35,951 bases of DNA from Glycomyces paridis (GCF_004912155.1 NZ_STGX01000022.1:75605-111555); one strand, 5' to 3'; counted from the first letter of the stretch, positions 1 through 9,042 are shown. The notes: generated by a model not told the origin, from the letters alone. Program-made: numbers and translations.

Positions 1-253
1 CGCGCTCGGCGACCGCCTCGGCCCAGTACTCGGGGTTCGGGCCGGGCGGGACCTCGGCGGGGATGAGGCCGTGGCGGGACTCGGCGAGGAGCGCTTCGAG
101 GCGGGCGCGGATGCGCGGCGGGTACGGGAGGTCGGCGAGGAGGTTCGCGACGAGGACGGGGTGGCGCTCTTGGAAGACGGCGCGGCTGAAGGACTCCGGC
201 CGGTCGATGCCGATGTCCGGGGGGCCTGCCGGGTTCGCGGCTTGCTCGTCCAC
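1..253 (-). CDS. DUF89/ARMT1-like damage-control phosphatase, N-terminal part (runs off the left edge)
   Basis: Only the first 84 codons are in the window; the frame is open to base 1. The opening stretch, with PESFSRAVFQERHP, then a YPPRIRARLEALL helix and a NPEYW segment, matches what I remember of the N-terminus of actinobacterial DUF89 (ARMT1-like) proteins. This family contains metal-dependent phosphatases that act on damaged or reactive sugar and cofactor phosphates. The catalytic Asp/Asn residues would lie in the missing part. I chose the GTG at 253 because GGAG lies five bases ahead of it; GTGs at 277 and 280 are in frame but poorly placed. The gene is divergent from the sugar operon at 532, with no obvious functional link. 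Family call by recall of sequence pattern only. Confidence 0.6.
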   Translation of the reverse strand, partial: MDEQAANPAGPPDIGIDRPESFSRAVFQERHPVLVANLLADLPYPPRIRARLEALLAESRHGLIPAEVPPGPNPEYWAEAVAER

Positions 254-396
254 GTTCGCTCCGTTCGCTCGGGTCACCACGGCATGATCGCACCGGGCGG
301 GGGCGGGGCGGGCGGCGGCAGGCCGGAAGCGCTCGGGCGCTTGGGTTCGGAGGGAATCGCGAGGTCATGGGAGCGCGACCGCTTCGACGGCCGGGT

Positions 397-408
397 TGAT
401 AACGATCA
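397..408. promoter_or_regulatory. Short inverted repeat upstream of the sugar operon
   Basis: TGAT-AACG-ATCA, a perfect 4-bp-arm repeat, lies in an AT-richer pocket (about 396-480) between the divergent genes at 253 and 532. It sits upstream of the proposed -35. It could bind a regulator or be chance, as the arms are short. Confidence 0.25.
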
Positions 409-439
409 CATTACTGTGCAAGTTTCTCGCGTCCGACTC

Positions 440-468
440 TTTTCAACCCTTTATCTATTGGTTAGATT
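440..468 (+). promoter_or_regulatory. Probable promoter with overlapping operator for the sugar operon
   Basis: TTTTCA (440-445) and TAGATT (463-468), 17 bp apart, give a plausible sigma-70-type promoter with a start near 475 and a leader of about 57 nt. The perfect inverted repeat ATCTA-TTGGT-TAGAT (453-467) covers the spacer and the -10, where a repressor would block polymerase. The obvious candidate ligand is the ROK regulator encoded last in the operon (6318-7544). The repeat is seen directly; the assignment is inference. Confidence 0.5.
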
Positions 469-531
469 TATCGCTGTCTTAACTCAGCGCCGACCCCTTC
501 GGCGGCGCGCAACCGCAAGGAGGCGGAAGAC

Positions 532-1803
532 ATGGTGGACCAGTCCCGGTGGCGCAGAGGCGCCGGACTCACCGCTGCGGCGCTCATCGGCTTGGCGGCC
601 CTCACCGCCTGCGGCTCAGGCGGTTCCGATGACGACGGCACCCTCAAGATGGTCGTGTGGGGCGGCGACCTCGACAAGGAGACCTACCAGGCGCGCATCG
701 ACCTGCTGGAGGAGGCCAACCCCGACATCAAGGTCGAGCTCCAGCTCATCCCCTCGGACCAGTACGCGCAGAAGGTCCAGACGATGATCGCCGGCGGCGA
801 CGGCCCCGACATCATGCAGGTCGCCGAGAACGTCAACTCCTACTCGTCCAAGAGCCAGCTCGTCCCCCTCGACGAGTACATCGAGTCCTCCGGCCTCGAC
901 ATGGACCAGCGCTTCGGGCCCGCGGGCTCGCTGTACACGTACGAGGAGCAGACCTACGCGATCCCCGACCGCTCCGGCGCGATGATCCTGTACTACAACA
1001 AGGACCTCTTCGACGCCGCCGGCCTGGAGTACCCCACGGCCGAGTGGACCCAGGAGGACGCCCAGGCCGCCATGGAGAAGCTGACGATCCCCGGCGAGAA
1101 GTGGGGCTACGGCGGCGCCGGCTGGTGGCCGCAGTGGTGGAGCTTCGCCTACCAGAACGGCGGGCAGATCATCGACGACTCGGGCCGTCCCACCGTCAAC
1201 TCCCCCGAGGTCGTCCAGGCGCTCCAGTGGGCCAACGACCTCGCGCACGTCGACCACGTGGTGCCCACCGCGGCCGAGTACGCCGACATGGGCCCGGACA
1301 TGGGCGGCGACCCCGCCTTCGCCGCGCAGACGGTCGCCATGAACACCACCGGGTTCTGGGCCATCGGCGGGCTCAAGGACGTCGACTTCAACTGGGGCAT
1401 CGCGCCGCTGTGGGGCGGCCAGGAGCAGGCCGTGTCCGCGTTCGGCTCGGGCCTGGCGATCACCCGCGACGCTGAGGACCCTGCGAAGGCCTTCGAGGCC
1501 ATCGACTTCCTCACCGACGCCGAGGCGCAGACGGTCATCATCGACAAGGCCCAGGACGTCCCGGCCAACCTCGAAGTGCAGCAGTCCGACGCGTTCCTCA
1601 CGCCCGCATGGGCCCCCGAGGGCCTGGAGATGAACGCGTTCGGCGAGTCCGCCGACTTCATCTTCCGCGCCCCGTTCATCCCCGAGTGGAACGAGATGCA
1701 GGCGGCCTTCAGCGACAGCCTCGGCGAGTTCTGGAACGACGGCGGCGACGCCCAGGCCGAACTCGACGCGATCCAGACGCAGCTCGATTCGATCATCCAA
1801 TAG
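532..1803 (+). CDS. Sugar ABC transporter substrate-binding lipoprotein (CUT1 type)
   Basis: A 423-aa extracellular solute-binding protein (family 1, MalE-like), the capture subunit for import of a sugar or oligosaccharide. A basic N-terminus and hydrophobic helix end in the lipobox LTAC, so Cys27 should be lipidated after signal-peptidase II cleavage, tethering the protein outside the membrane. The mature part opens with KMVVWGGDLDKETYQARIDLLEEANP, the usual beta-strand/helix of this fold, and contains GDGPDIMQV and aromatic residues in the GGAGWWPQWW stretch likely to stack on sugar rings. The ATG follows AAGGAGG by six bases. It heads an operon with two permeases, a GH35 beta-galactosidase and a ROK regulator, so galactose-containing oligosaccharides are the likeliest cargo (inference). 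Confidence 0.93.
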   Translation: MVDQSRWRRGAGLTAAALIGLAALTACGSGGSDDDGTLKMVVWGGDLDKETYQARIDLLEEANPDIKVELQLIPSDQYAQKVQTMIAGGDGPDIMQVAENVNSYSSKSQLVPLDEYIESSGLDMDQRFGPAGSLYTYEEQTYAIPDRSGAMILYYNKDLFDAAGLEYPTAEWTQEDAQAAMEKLTIPGEKWGYGGAGWWPQWWSFAYQNGGQIIDDSGRPTVNSPEVVQALQWANDLAHVDHVVPTAAEYADMGPDMGGDPAFAAQTVAMNTTGFWAIGGLKDVDFNWGIAPLWGGQEQAVSAFGSGLAITRDAEDPAKAFEAIDFLTDAEAQTVIIDKAQDVPANLEVQQSDAFLTPAWAPEGLEMNAFGESADFIFRAPFIPEWNEMQAAFSDSLGEFWNDGGDAQAELDAIQTQLDSIIQ

Positions 1804-1813
1804 GGACGATTCG

Positions 1814-2791
1814 ATGACGAACGCCGTCGACGCCCCCGGCGCGGTGCGCAGTGCGCGCCGCGCCGGGAGGCGCGCCCCCCGCCGGAAGGCCTCCCGCCGG
1901 GCGAGGAAGGAGGCCATGTACTTCTGGCTCTTCATCTCGCCCTGGCTCATCGGGTTCCTCGGGTTCCTCCTGGGCCCCATGATCGCCTCGGTCTACATCT
2001 CGCTCACCGAGTGGGACTCCTTCACCCCGCCCGAATTCGTCGGGTTCGCCAACTACACGAAGGCGCTGACGGAGGACCCGGTCTTCTGGAAGGCCCTGTC
2101 GAACACGTTCTACTACGCGCTCGTCTCGGTCCCGCTGGGCCTGGTCATCGGCGTGTGGCTCGCCAACCTGCTCAACAAGCGGGTGCGCGGGCGCAAGCTC
2201 TTCCGCACCTTCATCTACCTGCCGACGCTGGTGCCGCTCGTGGCGACCGCGATGGTCTTCAAGATGGTCCTGGCGCCCTCGGGGCCCCTCAACGAGCTCC
2301 TCGGCTGGTTCGGCGTGCAGGGCCCCGACTGGCTCCTGGACGCGACCTGGATCAAACCGGCGCTGGTCGTCCTGTCCGCGTGGGGCGCGGGCGGCGCGAC
2401 GGTGCTCCTGCTCTCGGCCATGAACGGCATCCCGCGCGAGCTGTACGAGGCCGCCGAGATCGACGGCGCCAGCCCGTGGCGCCAGTTCTGGTCGGTGACG
2501 TTCCCGCAGATCACCCCGGTGATCTTCTTCAACCTCATCATGGGCCTCATCGGGGCGTTCCAGATCTTCTCGCAGGTCTACATCCTCACCGTCGCCACCG
2601 GCTCGGTCGGCGGCCCCAACAACGCGAGCCAGATGATGGTGACGCTGCTGTTCCGCGAGGCGTTCTCCTTCTACCACTTCGGGTACGCCTCGGCGATCGC
2701 CTGGCTGCTCTTCCTCGTGATCCTCGCGTTCACCCTGATCGCGTTCCGCACAGCCCGCAACTGGGTCTTCTACGAGACGGAGGTGCGCTGA
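1814..2791 (+). CDS. Sugar ABC transporter permease 1 (MalF-like)
   Basis: A 325-aa inner-membrane permease. A very basic 35-residue cytoplasmic tail (RSARRAGRRAPRRKASRRARK) precedes six predicted transmembrane helices beginning with the YFWLFISPWLIGFLGFLLGP segment. The cytoplasmic EAA loop, ELYEAAEIDGASPWRQFWSVTFPQ, is the site where the ATPase docks and is intact. It starts ten bases after the binding-protein stop and overlaps the next permease by one base (TGATG), so the two are translationally coupled. No ATPase gene accompanies the pair. In actinobacteria such CUT1 systems commonly share one multitask ATPase (MsiK) encoded elsewhere, which is the likely case here. Confidence 0.93.
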   Translation: MTNAVDAPGAVRSARRAGRRAPRRKASRRARKEAMYFWLFISPWLIGFLGFLLGPMIASVYISLTEWDSFTPPEFVGFANYTKALTEDPVFWKALSNTFYYALVSVPLGLVIGVWLANLLNKRVRGRKLFRTFIYLPTLVPLVATAMVFKMVLAPSGPLNELLGWFGVQGPDWLLDATWIKPALVVLSAWGAGGATVLLLSAMNGIPRELYEAAEIDGASPWRQFWSVTFPQITPVIFFNLIMGLIGAFQIFSQVYILTVATGSVGGPNNASQMMVTLLFREAFSFYHFGYASAIAWLLFLVILAFTLIAFRTARNWVFYETEVR

Positions 2792-3717
2792 TGGCCGTTC
2801 CGCAGCAAGGGAACGCCGCGCGCAGGGCCGAGTCCGACAGAGCCGAGTCCTACCATGCGCAGCGGCGGCTCTCGGTCTTCAAGGCCTCCCCCGCGACCTA
2901 CGCGGTCCTGCTGGTCGTCTCGGCGCTGTTCTTCGTGCCGTTCGTCCTCATGATCTCGATCTCGCTCGCGAGCGACCAGACCAGCGCCGAGAACGCGTTC
3001 ACGGTGCTGCCCACCGAGTTCACGTGGACGAACTTCACCGGCGTGTTCACCGACACGGGCCTGCCCGTGGGGCGGTTCGTCGCCAACTCGGTGCTCATCG
3101 CCACGCTCTCGGCGTTCGGGCAGGTGCTCTCGTCCTCGCTCGTGGGCTACGCGTTCGCGCGGCTGCGCGCCCCGGGCAAGGGCGTCATGTTCATCATCGT
3201 GCTCGCCACGATGATGATCCCCGCCCAGATCACCATGATCCCGCAGTTCCTGCTGTTCAAGGAGCTCGGCTGGGTGAACACGTACCTGCCGCTCATCGTC
3301 CCGAACTTCTTCACCAACGCGTTCAACGTGTTCCTGGTGCGCCAGTTCGTCTCGCGGATCTCCAAGGAGCTCGACGAGGCGGCGCAGGTCGACGGCCTCG
3401 GCCACTTCGGGGTCTACCGGCGCATCATCCTGCCGATGATGTGGCCGATCCTCACGGCCATCGCCATCTTCACGCTCACCCACGCGTGGGGCGACTTCAT
3501 GGGCCCGCTCATCTACCTCAACTCCGAGGAGTCCATGCCGCTGGCGCTGGGCCTCCAGTTCATGACGGACACGAGCAACGCGATGCAGCTGCCGCCGTGG
3601 AACCTCGTCATGGTCGGCTCGATCCTGCTGACGCTGCCGATGATCGCGATCTACTACCTCGGCCAGAAGTACCTGTACGAAATGAACCTCCAAGGCGGAA
3701 GCGCTGGTGTCAAGTGA
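2791..3717 (+). CDS. Sugar ABC transporter permease 2 (MalG-like)
   Basis: A 308-aa permease partner with six predicted transmembrane helices. It has a hydrophilic leader of about 35 residues, a large periplasmic loop after helix 1 (SLASDQTSAENAF...TNFTGVF) typical of MalG-type subunits, and a well-preserved EAA loop (ELDEAAQVDGLGHFGVYRRIILP). The open frame extends far upstream inside the previous gene. I chose the ATG at 2791 because it overlaps the previous stop by one base and begins the natural N-terminus. Its stop overlaps the GTG of the GH35 gene (GTGA). It should form the heterodimeric channel with the preceding permease. Confidence 0.93.
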   Translation: MAVPQQGNAARRAESDRAESYHAQRRLSVFKASPATYAVLLVVSALFFVPFVLMISISLASDQTSAENAFTVLPTEFTWTNFTGVFTDTGLPVGRFVANSVLIATLSAFGQVLSSSLVGYAFARLRAPGKGVMFIIVLATMMIPAQITMIPQFLLFKELGWVNTYLPLIVPNFFTNAFNVFLVRQFVSRISKELDEAAQVDGLGHFGVYRRIILPMMWPILTAIAIFTLTHAWGDFMGPLIYLNSEESMPLALGLQFMTDTSNAMQLPPWNLVMVGSILLTLPMIAIYYLGQKYLYEMNLQGGSAGVK

Positions 3718-6293
3718 CTGACCTGTCCACTGCGAGCGTCGAGTTGGGCCCCGCGGGGCTCGTGCTCGACGGCCGCGAGGAGGCGCTGCTGTGCGCGTCG
3801 CTCTTCTACTTCCGGCTGCCGCGGGAGGTGTGGGAGGCGCGCCTCGCGCAGGTCCGCGCCACCGGGTACCGGGCGATCGACGTGTACCTGCCGTGGAACT
3901 TCCACGAGACGGCGCCCGGCGAGTGGGACTTCGAGGGACGGCGCGACGTCGCCGCGTTCCTCGACCTCGCGCACGAGGCCGGGCTCGCGGTCGTCGCCCG
4001 GCCGGGCCCCTACATCTGCTCCGAATGGGACGGCGGCGCCCTGCCCGCGTGGCTCGCGCTCGAACCGGGGCTCAAGCAGCGCCAGGCCGAACCGCGCTTC
4101 CTCGCGCAGGTCCGGCGCTGGTTCGACCGGGCCCTGCCGATCCTCGCCGAACGGCAGTGGGGCCGCGGCGGCGCCGTCGTCGCCGTCCAGTTGGAGAACG
4201 AGCTCGACTTCTTCGACACCGCCGACAGGGCCGCGTACATAGGCGCGCTGCGGGACATGGCGATCGGGCACGGCGTCGAGGTGCCGCTCATCGCCTGCGC
4301 GGGCCAGGGCGACCTGCACGGTGCGACCGGCGGCGTCGAGGGCGTCGTGCCCGCCTGCAACTTCTACCCCGACGACCGCTCGCCGTTCGTCGAGGCCGAG
4401 GTGCGCCGCTACGCCGACCTCCTCGCCGGACGGGACCTGCCGCTGCTGGTCACCGAGACCAACCGCCTGCACGTGACACTGCGGCGGCTGCTGTGCAGCG
4501 GCGCCCGGCTCATCGCGCCCTACCTCCAGGCGTCGGGAGCGGACTTCGGCTACACGCCCTCGGTCGGGAACTGGGGCGACCCCGGCGGGTTCATGACCCA
4601 CGACTACGACTTCGGCGGGTACCTCTCCCCCGTGGGCGAGGCGCGGCCCGAGACCGCCGAGGCGCGCGTCCTGGCGGCGTTCGCGCGGACGCTCGGACCG
4701 GCCCTCGCGAGGGCGAAGGCCGTCGCGGGCGAGGTCGCCGCGATCGACGTGCCGACCGCGCATTCGCCCTCGACGCTGCTGCTCGACGGCGGCGGGACGG
4801 TCACCGGCGTGGTGAACCTCGGCGACGAGACCGGCACCGCGGCCGTGGACGTGGACGGCGAGTCGGTGCCGTTCGCGTTGGCGCCCTTCTCGTGCGCGCT
4901 GGTCGTGCGGGACCTGCCGCTGGCGGGCCTGGGCCTGCCCGGGACGCTGCGGCTGTGCTCGGCCGACCTCGTCGGCACGAGCGCGGGAGGGCTGGAGCTC
5001 TCCGCCCGGGTCGCGTCCATTGTGGTGCTTGCCGGTGAGGAAGGAGATGTCGCGGTCGAACTCGCCGCGCCCGCACCGGGCGCGCCGGTGCGCGCGAGCG
5101 TCCGGTCCGGGGCCGACCGGTGGGAACTCACGGTCCGCCACCCCGAGGACGTGGACGCGCCGGTAGCCGCGCCGGCCCTCGCGGAGGAACCGGTGGTCCT
5201 GACGAGCGGCATCCGCCTCGACCTGGCGACGCGGTCGGGCGCGCCGGTCCGGCACGAACTGCCGCCGTCCTCGGAGGCCGTCGGGGTCCACCGCGGGCGC
5301 ACGCACTACACCGCGTCCGTGGAGGGCGCCTCGCGGCTGCTCGTCGCGGGCGCCGCCGACATCGTTGACCTCGCGCTCGACGGCCGCGCCCTGCCGACCC
5401 TGACGCCCTACGGCGCCACGGTGACCGTGCCGGTCGAGGACGCGGCCCGCCTCACCGCGACCGTGGAGACCTGGGGGCACGCGAACTTCGACGACGCCAG
5501 GCTTCCGGCCCTGGCGATCGGATCGCTGCGCGGCCTCGGCCGCGTCCTCGCGGTCGTCGCGTCTGAGGACGTCACCGCACTGTGGACCGTCGAAGGCGCC
5601 GGGCAGTGGGCCGGGACGCCCGCGCCCACGCGGTCGCTCGGCGGCTGGAGCAGCACCCGGATCGGGCGCCCCGCGACGTACCGGCGGTCGCTGCCGGTCG
5701 ACGGCACCAGCGCGTACGCGCTGCACCTGGAGGGCCTGGAGCGGCCCTGCGAGGTCGCGGTGGACGGCGCGTCCCGCACCGTCGGACCGCACGACCCGTG
5801 GGTGCACCTCACCCCCGGCGAAGGCCGGGACCTCGCGATCACCCTGCCGCACTGGCCGGTCGACAAGGGAGCCGCGACGCTCATGCGCGTGGAGCCCGTG
5901 CGAGACTGGGAGGTCCAGGCGCAGCCCGACCGCGCGCTCACCGCGCTCGCCGCCACCGAGTGCGGCGGCGAGGAGACGGCGCTGCCGATCGGACTCGACG
6001 CGGGCGAAGAGGTCTGGCTCGACGTCCCGGTCCCGCCCGGCGGCAGGTCGCTGCGGTTCGAGGGCGCGCAGGTCCGCATCAGCGCGTTCGCGGTGCGCGG
6101 CGGCGACGCCGAGCTGCTGGGACGGGTCTGGCTGGAGGACGCGGCGCGACCGCGCTTCACCGGCGGCGACCCGGGGCGGCTGTGGCTCCCCGGCGCCTGG
6201 AACACCGGATCGGTCCGCCTGCTGGTCCGCGGCACCGCCGGAGGCGCGCGCCCGCGCCTCGACCTGGTGAGCGCCGCCGCCACGCCCGAATGA
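3714..6293 (+). CDS. GH35-type beta-galactosidase, cytoplasmic
   Basis: An 859-aa glycoside hydrolase of family 35, hydrolysing terminal beta-galactosides. The N-terminal TIM barrel shows the family landmarks: YRAIDVYLPWNFHE, VVARPGPYICSEWDGGALPAWL, the VQLENE motif with likely acid/base Glu163, and LLVTETN with likely nucleophile Glu248. About 500 further residues are beta-rich accessory domains, including a late jelly-roll-like GAWNTGSVRLLVRG stretch. There is no signal peptide, so it acts on substrate already imported by the upstream ABC system. The GTG start overlaps the permease stop by four bases; the frame is open further upstream inside the permease gene but that part is shadow. The residues usually following ENE are YG; here they are LD, so the exact linkage specificity is uncertain. 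Confidence 0.88.
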   Translation: MTDLSTASVELGPAGLVLDGREEALLCASLFYFRLPREVWEARLAQVRATGYRAIDVYLPWNFHETAPGEWDFEGRRDVAAFLDLAHEAGLAVVARPGPYICSEWDGGALPAWLALEPGLKQRQAEPRFLAQVRRWFDRALPILAERQWGRGGAVVAVQLENELDFFDTADRAAYIGALRDMAIGHGVEVPLIACAGQGDLHGATGGVEGVVPACNFYPDDRSPFVEAEVRRYADLLAGRDLPLLVTETNRLHVTLRRLLCSGARLIAPYLQASGADFGYTPSVGNWGDPGGFMTHDYDFGGYLSPVGEARPETAEARVLAAFARTLGPALARAKAVAGEVAAIDVPTAHSPSTLLLDGGGTVTGVVNLGDETGTAAVDVDGESVPFALAPFSCALVVRDLPLAGLGLPGTLRLCSADLVGTSAGGLELSARVASIVVLAGEEGDVAVELAAPAPGAPVRASVRSGADRWELTVRHPEDVDAPVAAPALAEEPVVLTSGIRLDLATRSGAPVRHELPPSSEAVGVHRGRTHYTASVEGASRLLVAGAADIVDLALDGRALPTLTPYGATVTVPVEDAARLTATVETWGHANFDDARLPALAIGSLRGLGRVLAVVASEDVTALWTVEGAGQWAGTPAPTRSLGGWSSTRIGRPATYRRSLPVDGTSAYALHLEGLERPCEVAVDGASRTVGPHDPWVHLTPGEGRDLAITLPHWPVDKGAATLMRVEPVRDWEVQAQPDRALTALAATECGGEETALPIGLDAGEEVWLDVPVPPGGRSLRFEGAQVRISAFAVRGGDAELLGRVWLEDAARPRFTGGDPGRLWLPGAWNTGSVRLLVRGTAGGARPRLDLVSAAATPE

Positions 6294-6317
6294 CCCCGTA
6301 GCCGACCAGGAGTGGAC

Positions 6318-7544
6318 ATGGCCCCACCGAGGCGCACCTCCCGCGACATCCGCAGCGAGTCCCGGCTCGACGTCCTGCACGCGCTGCTGCTCGCCGGGGA
6401 GGCGAGCCGCAACGACCTCGCGCGCGTCACCGGGCTCAGCACCGCGACCGTCGCCACGGTCGTCAGCGACCTGCTCGAAGGAGGCATCGTCACCGAGGCG
6501 GGCCTCACCAGCGGCCGGGTCGGGCGGCCCACGACCACCTTGCGGCTCAACGGGGACCGCGGGCGCATCGTCGGGATCGACGTCGCCGAGACCTACGTCA
6601 GGGCCGTCGTGTTCGACGCCGCCCTCGACGAGCTGGCCTCGGCGGAGGTCGACACCGACGAGCACCGCGACGGCTCCGAGGACGTCATCGACGCGATCGT
6701 GCGGGCGCTCGACACCGCGCTGGCCTCGGCCGGGGCGAGCCGCGCCGACGTGCTCGGCGCGGGCGTCTCGCTCCCGGGCGGGATGCAGCGCTGGGGCGAG
6801 GTCGCGGTGGTCGTGCCGAACACGACCTGGCACCACGTCGACCGGCTCCGCGAGCGCATCGGCCTGCCGATCGTGGTCGACAACCCGCTCAAGGCGATCG
6901 CCACCGCCGAGCTGTGGTTCGGCGAGGGCCGCAGGAACGCCAGCATGATCACCGTCAACCTCGGCACCGGCGTCGGCGCCGGGATCGTCCTGGAAGGACG
7001 GATACTGCGCGGGGCCACGAACTTCGCGGGCGAGTGGGGCCACAGCCTCCTCGCCCTCGACGGGCGCGAATGCCGTTGCGGGCGAAGGGGATGCGTCGAG
7101 GCCTATGTGGGCGCGGCGGGCATACAGCGGACGCTCGCGGGCATCGCGCCCGAGCACCCGCTCGCCTCGGCGCACCTGCAACGCGAGTTCATCGGCTCGC
7201 TCGCCGCCGCGCTCGCCCCGCCCGAACCGGACCCGGCCGTGGCCGAGACCCTCGCGCGCACCGCCGACTACCTCGGCTCGGCCGTCGCCGACCTCGTGGC
7301 GATCGTCAACCCCGAGATGATCGCGCTCACCGGCTGGACGGCCTGGGCGCTCGGCGACCACCTCGTGCCCGCCGTGCGCCGCAGGGTCCGCCGCGAGGCC
7401 CCGGGCGACTCGGCCGCGGACCTGACCATCGCGGTCTCCACCGTCCGCGGGAACTCCGCCGCCACCGGCATCGCCACGATCGCCCTGGAGCGGTTCCTCG
7501 GCGACGTGGGCCTGGTGACCACGCGGGTGCCGACCGCACTGTGA
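6318..7544 (+). CDS. ROK-family transcriptional regulator (NagC/XylR type)
   Basis: 408 aa. A winged helix-turn-helix in the first 75 residues (NDLARVTGLSTATVATVVSDLLEGGIVTEAG) is followed by a ROK sugar-kinase-like domain with the zinc-binding signature CRCGRRGCVEAY. The ATP-binding DxGGT motif of active ROK kinases is replaced by DVAETYVRAV, so this is a sugar-responsive repressor rather than a kinase. ATG at 6318 is preceded by AGGAG; a GTG six bases upstream lies on the ribosome-binding site and is unlikely. Placed last in the importer/beta-galactosidase operon, it probably autoregulates it through the inverted repeat at 453-467, with an intracellular sugar as inducer (inference). Confidence 0.9.
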   Translation: MAPPRRTSRDIRSESRLDVLHALLLAGEASRNDLARVTGLSTATVATVVSDLLEGGIVTEAGLTSGRVGRPTTTLRLNGDRGRIVGIDVAETYVRAVVFDAALDELASAEVDTDEHRDGSEDVIDAIVRALDTALASAGASRADVLGAGVSLPGGMQRWGEVAVVVPNTTWHHVDRLRERIGLPIVVDNPLKAIATAELWFGEGRRNASMITVNLGTGVGAGIVLEGRILRGATNFAGEWGHSLLALDGRECRCGRRGCVEAYVGAAGIQRTLAGIAPEHPLASAHLQREFIGSLAAALAPPEPDPAVAETLARTADYLGSAVADLVAIVNPEMIALTGWTAWALGDHLVPAVRRRVRREAPGDSAADLTIAVSTVRGNSAATGIATIALERFLGDVGLVTTRVPTAL

Positions 7545-7575
7545 GGCGCGGCGGGCGACCAGCGCCCGCCGCGCC
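7545..7575. terminator. Strong bidirectional terminator hairpin
   Basis: A perfect 13-bp stem (GGCGCGGCGGGCG and its complement) with a five-base ACCAG loop begins right after the ROK stop codon and ends six bases before the stop of the converging sulfotransferase-like gene. It should terminate both transcripts. Confidence 0.85.
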
Positions 7576-7580
7576 CCGCC

Positions 7581-8822
7581 TCACACCGAGTGGCGCGAGT
7601 AGAAGTTCTGGGCGTTGACCATGAGCTCGTAGTCGGCGAAGGCCTTGTGGACCGAGTCGTCGTCGAGGCCGTAGGCGCCGAGCGTGTACTCGTGCTTGCG
7701 GTCGCGCTGGGGGCGTTCGAGGGCGCGCACCAGGTTCGAGTCGTCCTCCATCGTCCAGTCGATGCCCAGCTGCTTATAGAGGCCCGGCACGTACCGGTAC
7801 GGGTCGTCGGCGAGCCGGTGGTAGGGCACGTCGACCACCGCGGAGGGCTGGCGCTGGCGGAAGGCCCGGCCGGACTCGACGGTCTCGACCATGAGCTCCA
7901 TGGCGTAGACGCCGAGCGCCTCGCGGTCGACGCGGGAGACGAACAGGCTCTGCGCGAGGTCGGCGAGGCTGCACAGCGAGCCCATGACGGTGACGGGGCT
8001 GCGGTGCGTCCACACGAACGTCGCGTCCGGGAAGACCTTGCGGATGGCGGGCATCTGGCCGAGGTCCATGGGGTACTTCAGGACCCACCGGTGCGGGGCG
8101 CCGTTCGCGAGGCGGGGCCGGCCGTACTGGAGGACCTGGAGCGCGGACTTGAGGTAGCGGTAGTCCACAGTGGTGTCGCGGGCGGCGAACCACTTGCGGT
8201 ACTCGGGCATCGGGGCGTGGAACAGCAGGTGGTAGAGCCCGTGCGGGAGCAGGAACATGCTCTCCTCGGGCTTGGTGGCGTTCACGGGGTGGATGTGGTC
8301 GAAGTCGGGGGCGAAGCGGGTGGCCGAGAACTGCTTGCCGACGGCCTTGACGAGTTTGGCCTCCTCGGCGGGGTCGAGCTTGAGGCCGGCGCGGACCATC
8401 TCCCACAGGCGCGGGCCGCGGCAGGACTTGGAGCGCGCGAGCACCTGGTGGGCGAGGGTGGTCGCGGTCCGGGGCAGGCCGACGACGAAGATCGGCCGCT
8501 CGATGGCCTCTTCGGCGATCGCGGGGTGGGCGCGGTGGAGGTCGCGGATGCGCAGGTAGTTCACCAGGCGCGCCTGGGCGTCCATCATGGTGGTGACCCA
8601 GCCGATGGGCGAGAGGTTGGGGACGTCGGCGGCGCAGCCGATGAGGAAGCGGAAGTCGTCGATCCACTGCCGGTCGGACTCGTCGGTGCGCGAGCCGGCG
8701 ATCTTCTCGGCGCGCTCGACGGCCTTGGCCCAGGCCTTGGCCGGGTCCTTGCGCGAGCGCAGCATCGGGGACATGCCGGTGTTGACTGCCTTGAAGGCGA
8801 GCGTGGTGCGGCTGTTGCCCAT
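7581..8822 (-). CDS. Sulfotransferase-family protein
   Basis: 413 aa. It resembles the Sulfotransfer_3-type family, enzymes that move sulfate from PAPS to hydroxyl or amine acceptors. The phosphate-binding loop equivalent is PIFVVGLPRTATTLAHQVL near residue 110, and the 3'-phosphate-binding region around FPDATFVWTHRSPVTVMGSLCSL matches the usual hRxP..hhhS pattern. No signal peptide or membrane helix is seen, so it should be cytoplasmic. The ATG has GGAAGG about nine bases upstream. It stands alone between a Nudix gene upstream on the same strand (220-nt gap) and the convergent sugar operon, so the acceptor cannot be inferred. Confidence 0.8.
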   Translation of the reverse strand: MGNSRTTLAFKAVNTGMSPMLRSRKDPAKAWAKAVERAEKIAGSRTDESDRQWIDDFRFLIGCAADVPNLSPIGWVTTMMDAQARLVNYLRIRDLHRAHPAIAEEAIERPIFVVGLPRTATTLAHQVLARSKSCRGPRLWEMVRAGLKLDPAEEAKLVKAVGKQFSATRFAPDFDHIHPVNATKPEESMFLLPHGLYHLLFHAPMPEYRKWFAARDTTVDYRYLKSALQVLQYGRPRLANGAPHRWVLKYPMDLGQMPAIRKVFPDATFVWTHRSPVTVMGSLCSLADLAQSLFVSRVDREALGVYAMELMVETVESGRAFRQRQPSAVVDVPYHRLADDPYRYVPGLYKQLGIDWTMEDDSNLVRALERPQRDRKHEYTLGAYGLDDDSVHKAFADYELMVNAQNFYSRHSV

Positions 8823-8928
8823 CGGGGTGGGTCCTTCCGGGGAGCTGTCGGACGGGGCACGGTTGTGGGGGGCACTGCGTAAGGACCCTGTCCGGCGGGG
8901 ATCGGCGGGCGCGGCGGGTCTCGTCGCG

Positions 8929-8934
8929 ATAGTA
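8929..8934 (-). promoter_or_regulatory. Possible -10 of the sulfotransferase-like gene
   Basis: TACTAT on the minus strand, about 107 bases ahead of the ATG at 8822, is the best -10-like hexamer in the 220-nt gap. No convincing -35 is placed 16-18 bp upstream, so this is weak. Confidence 0.25.
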
Positions 8935-9042
8935 GCGGGTCGGCGTGGGAGCCTTTGTGTCAGTTGGGAACACCGGAACCACTTCCGTCACGGCAATGTG
9001 CACACGACACAGTGGTCGCCGTCCGACTCGGGAGCGGCGGGC

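Noticed and set aside
71..787. Plus-strand frame over the left edge and the operon promoter
   Set aside because: It is antisense to the DUF89-like gene, crosses the AT-rich promoter region and reads out of frame into the binding-protein gene.
2011..3717. A 568-codon plus-strand frame suggesting a fused permease
   Set aside because: The first 260 codons are an out-of-frame reading of permease 1. The genuine start is the ATG at 2791, overlapping the previous stop.
3654..7361. A 1235-codon open frame on the minus strand
   Set aside because: It is antisense to the GH35 and ROK genes and rich in Arg/Gly/Ala/Asp, as expected from the mirror of G/C-rich third positions. It has no recognisable domain.
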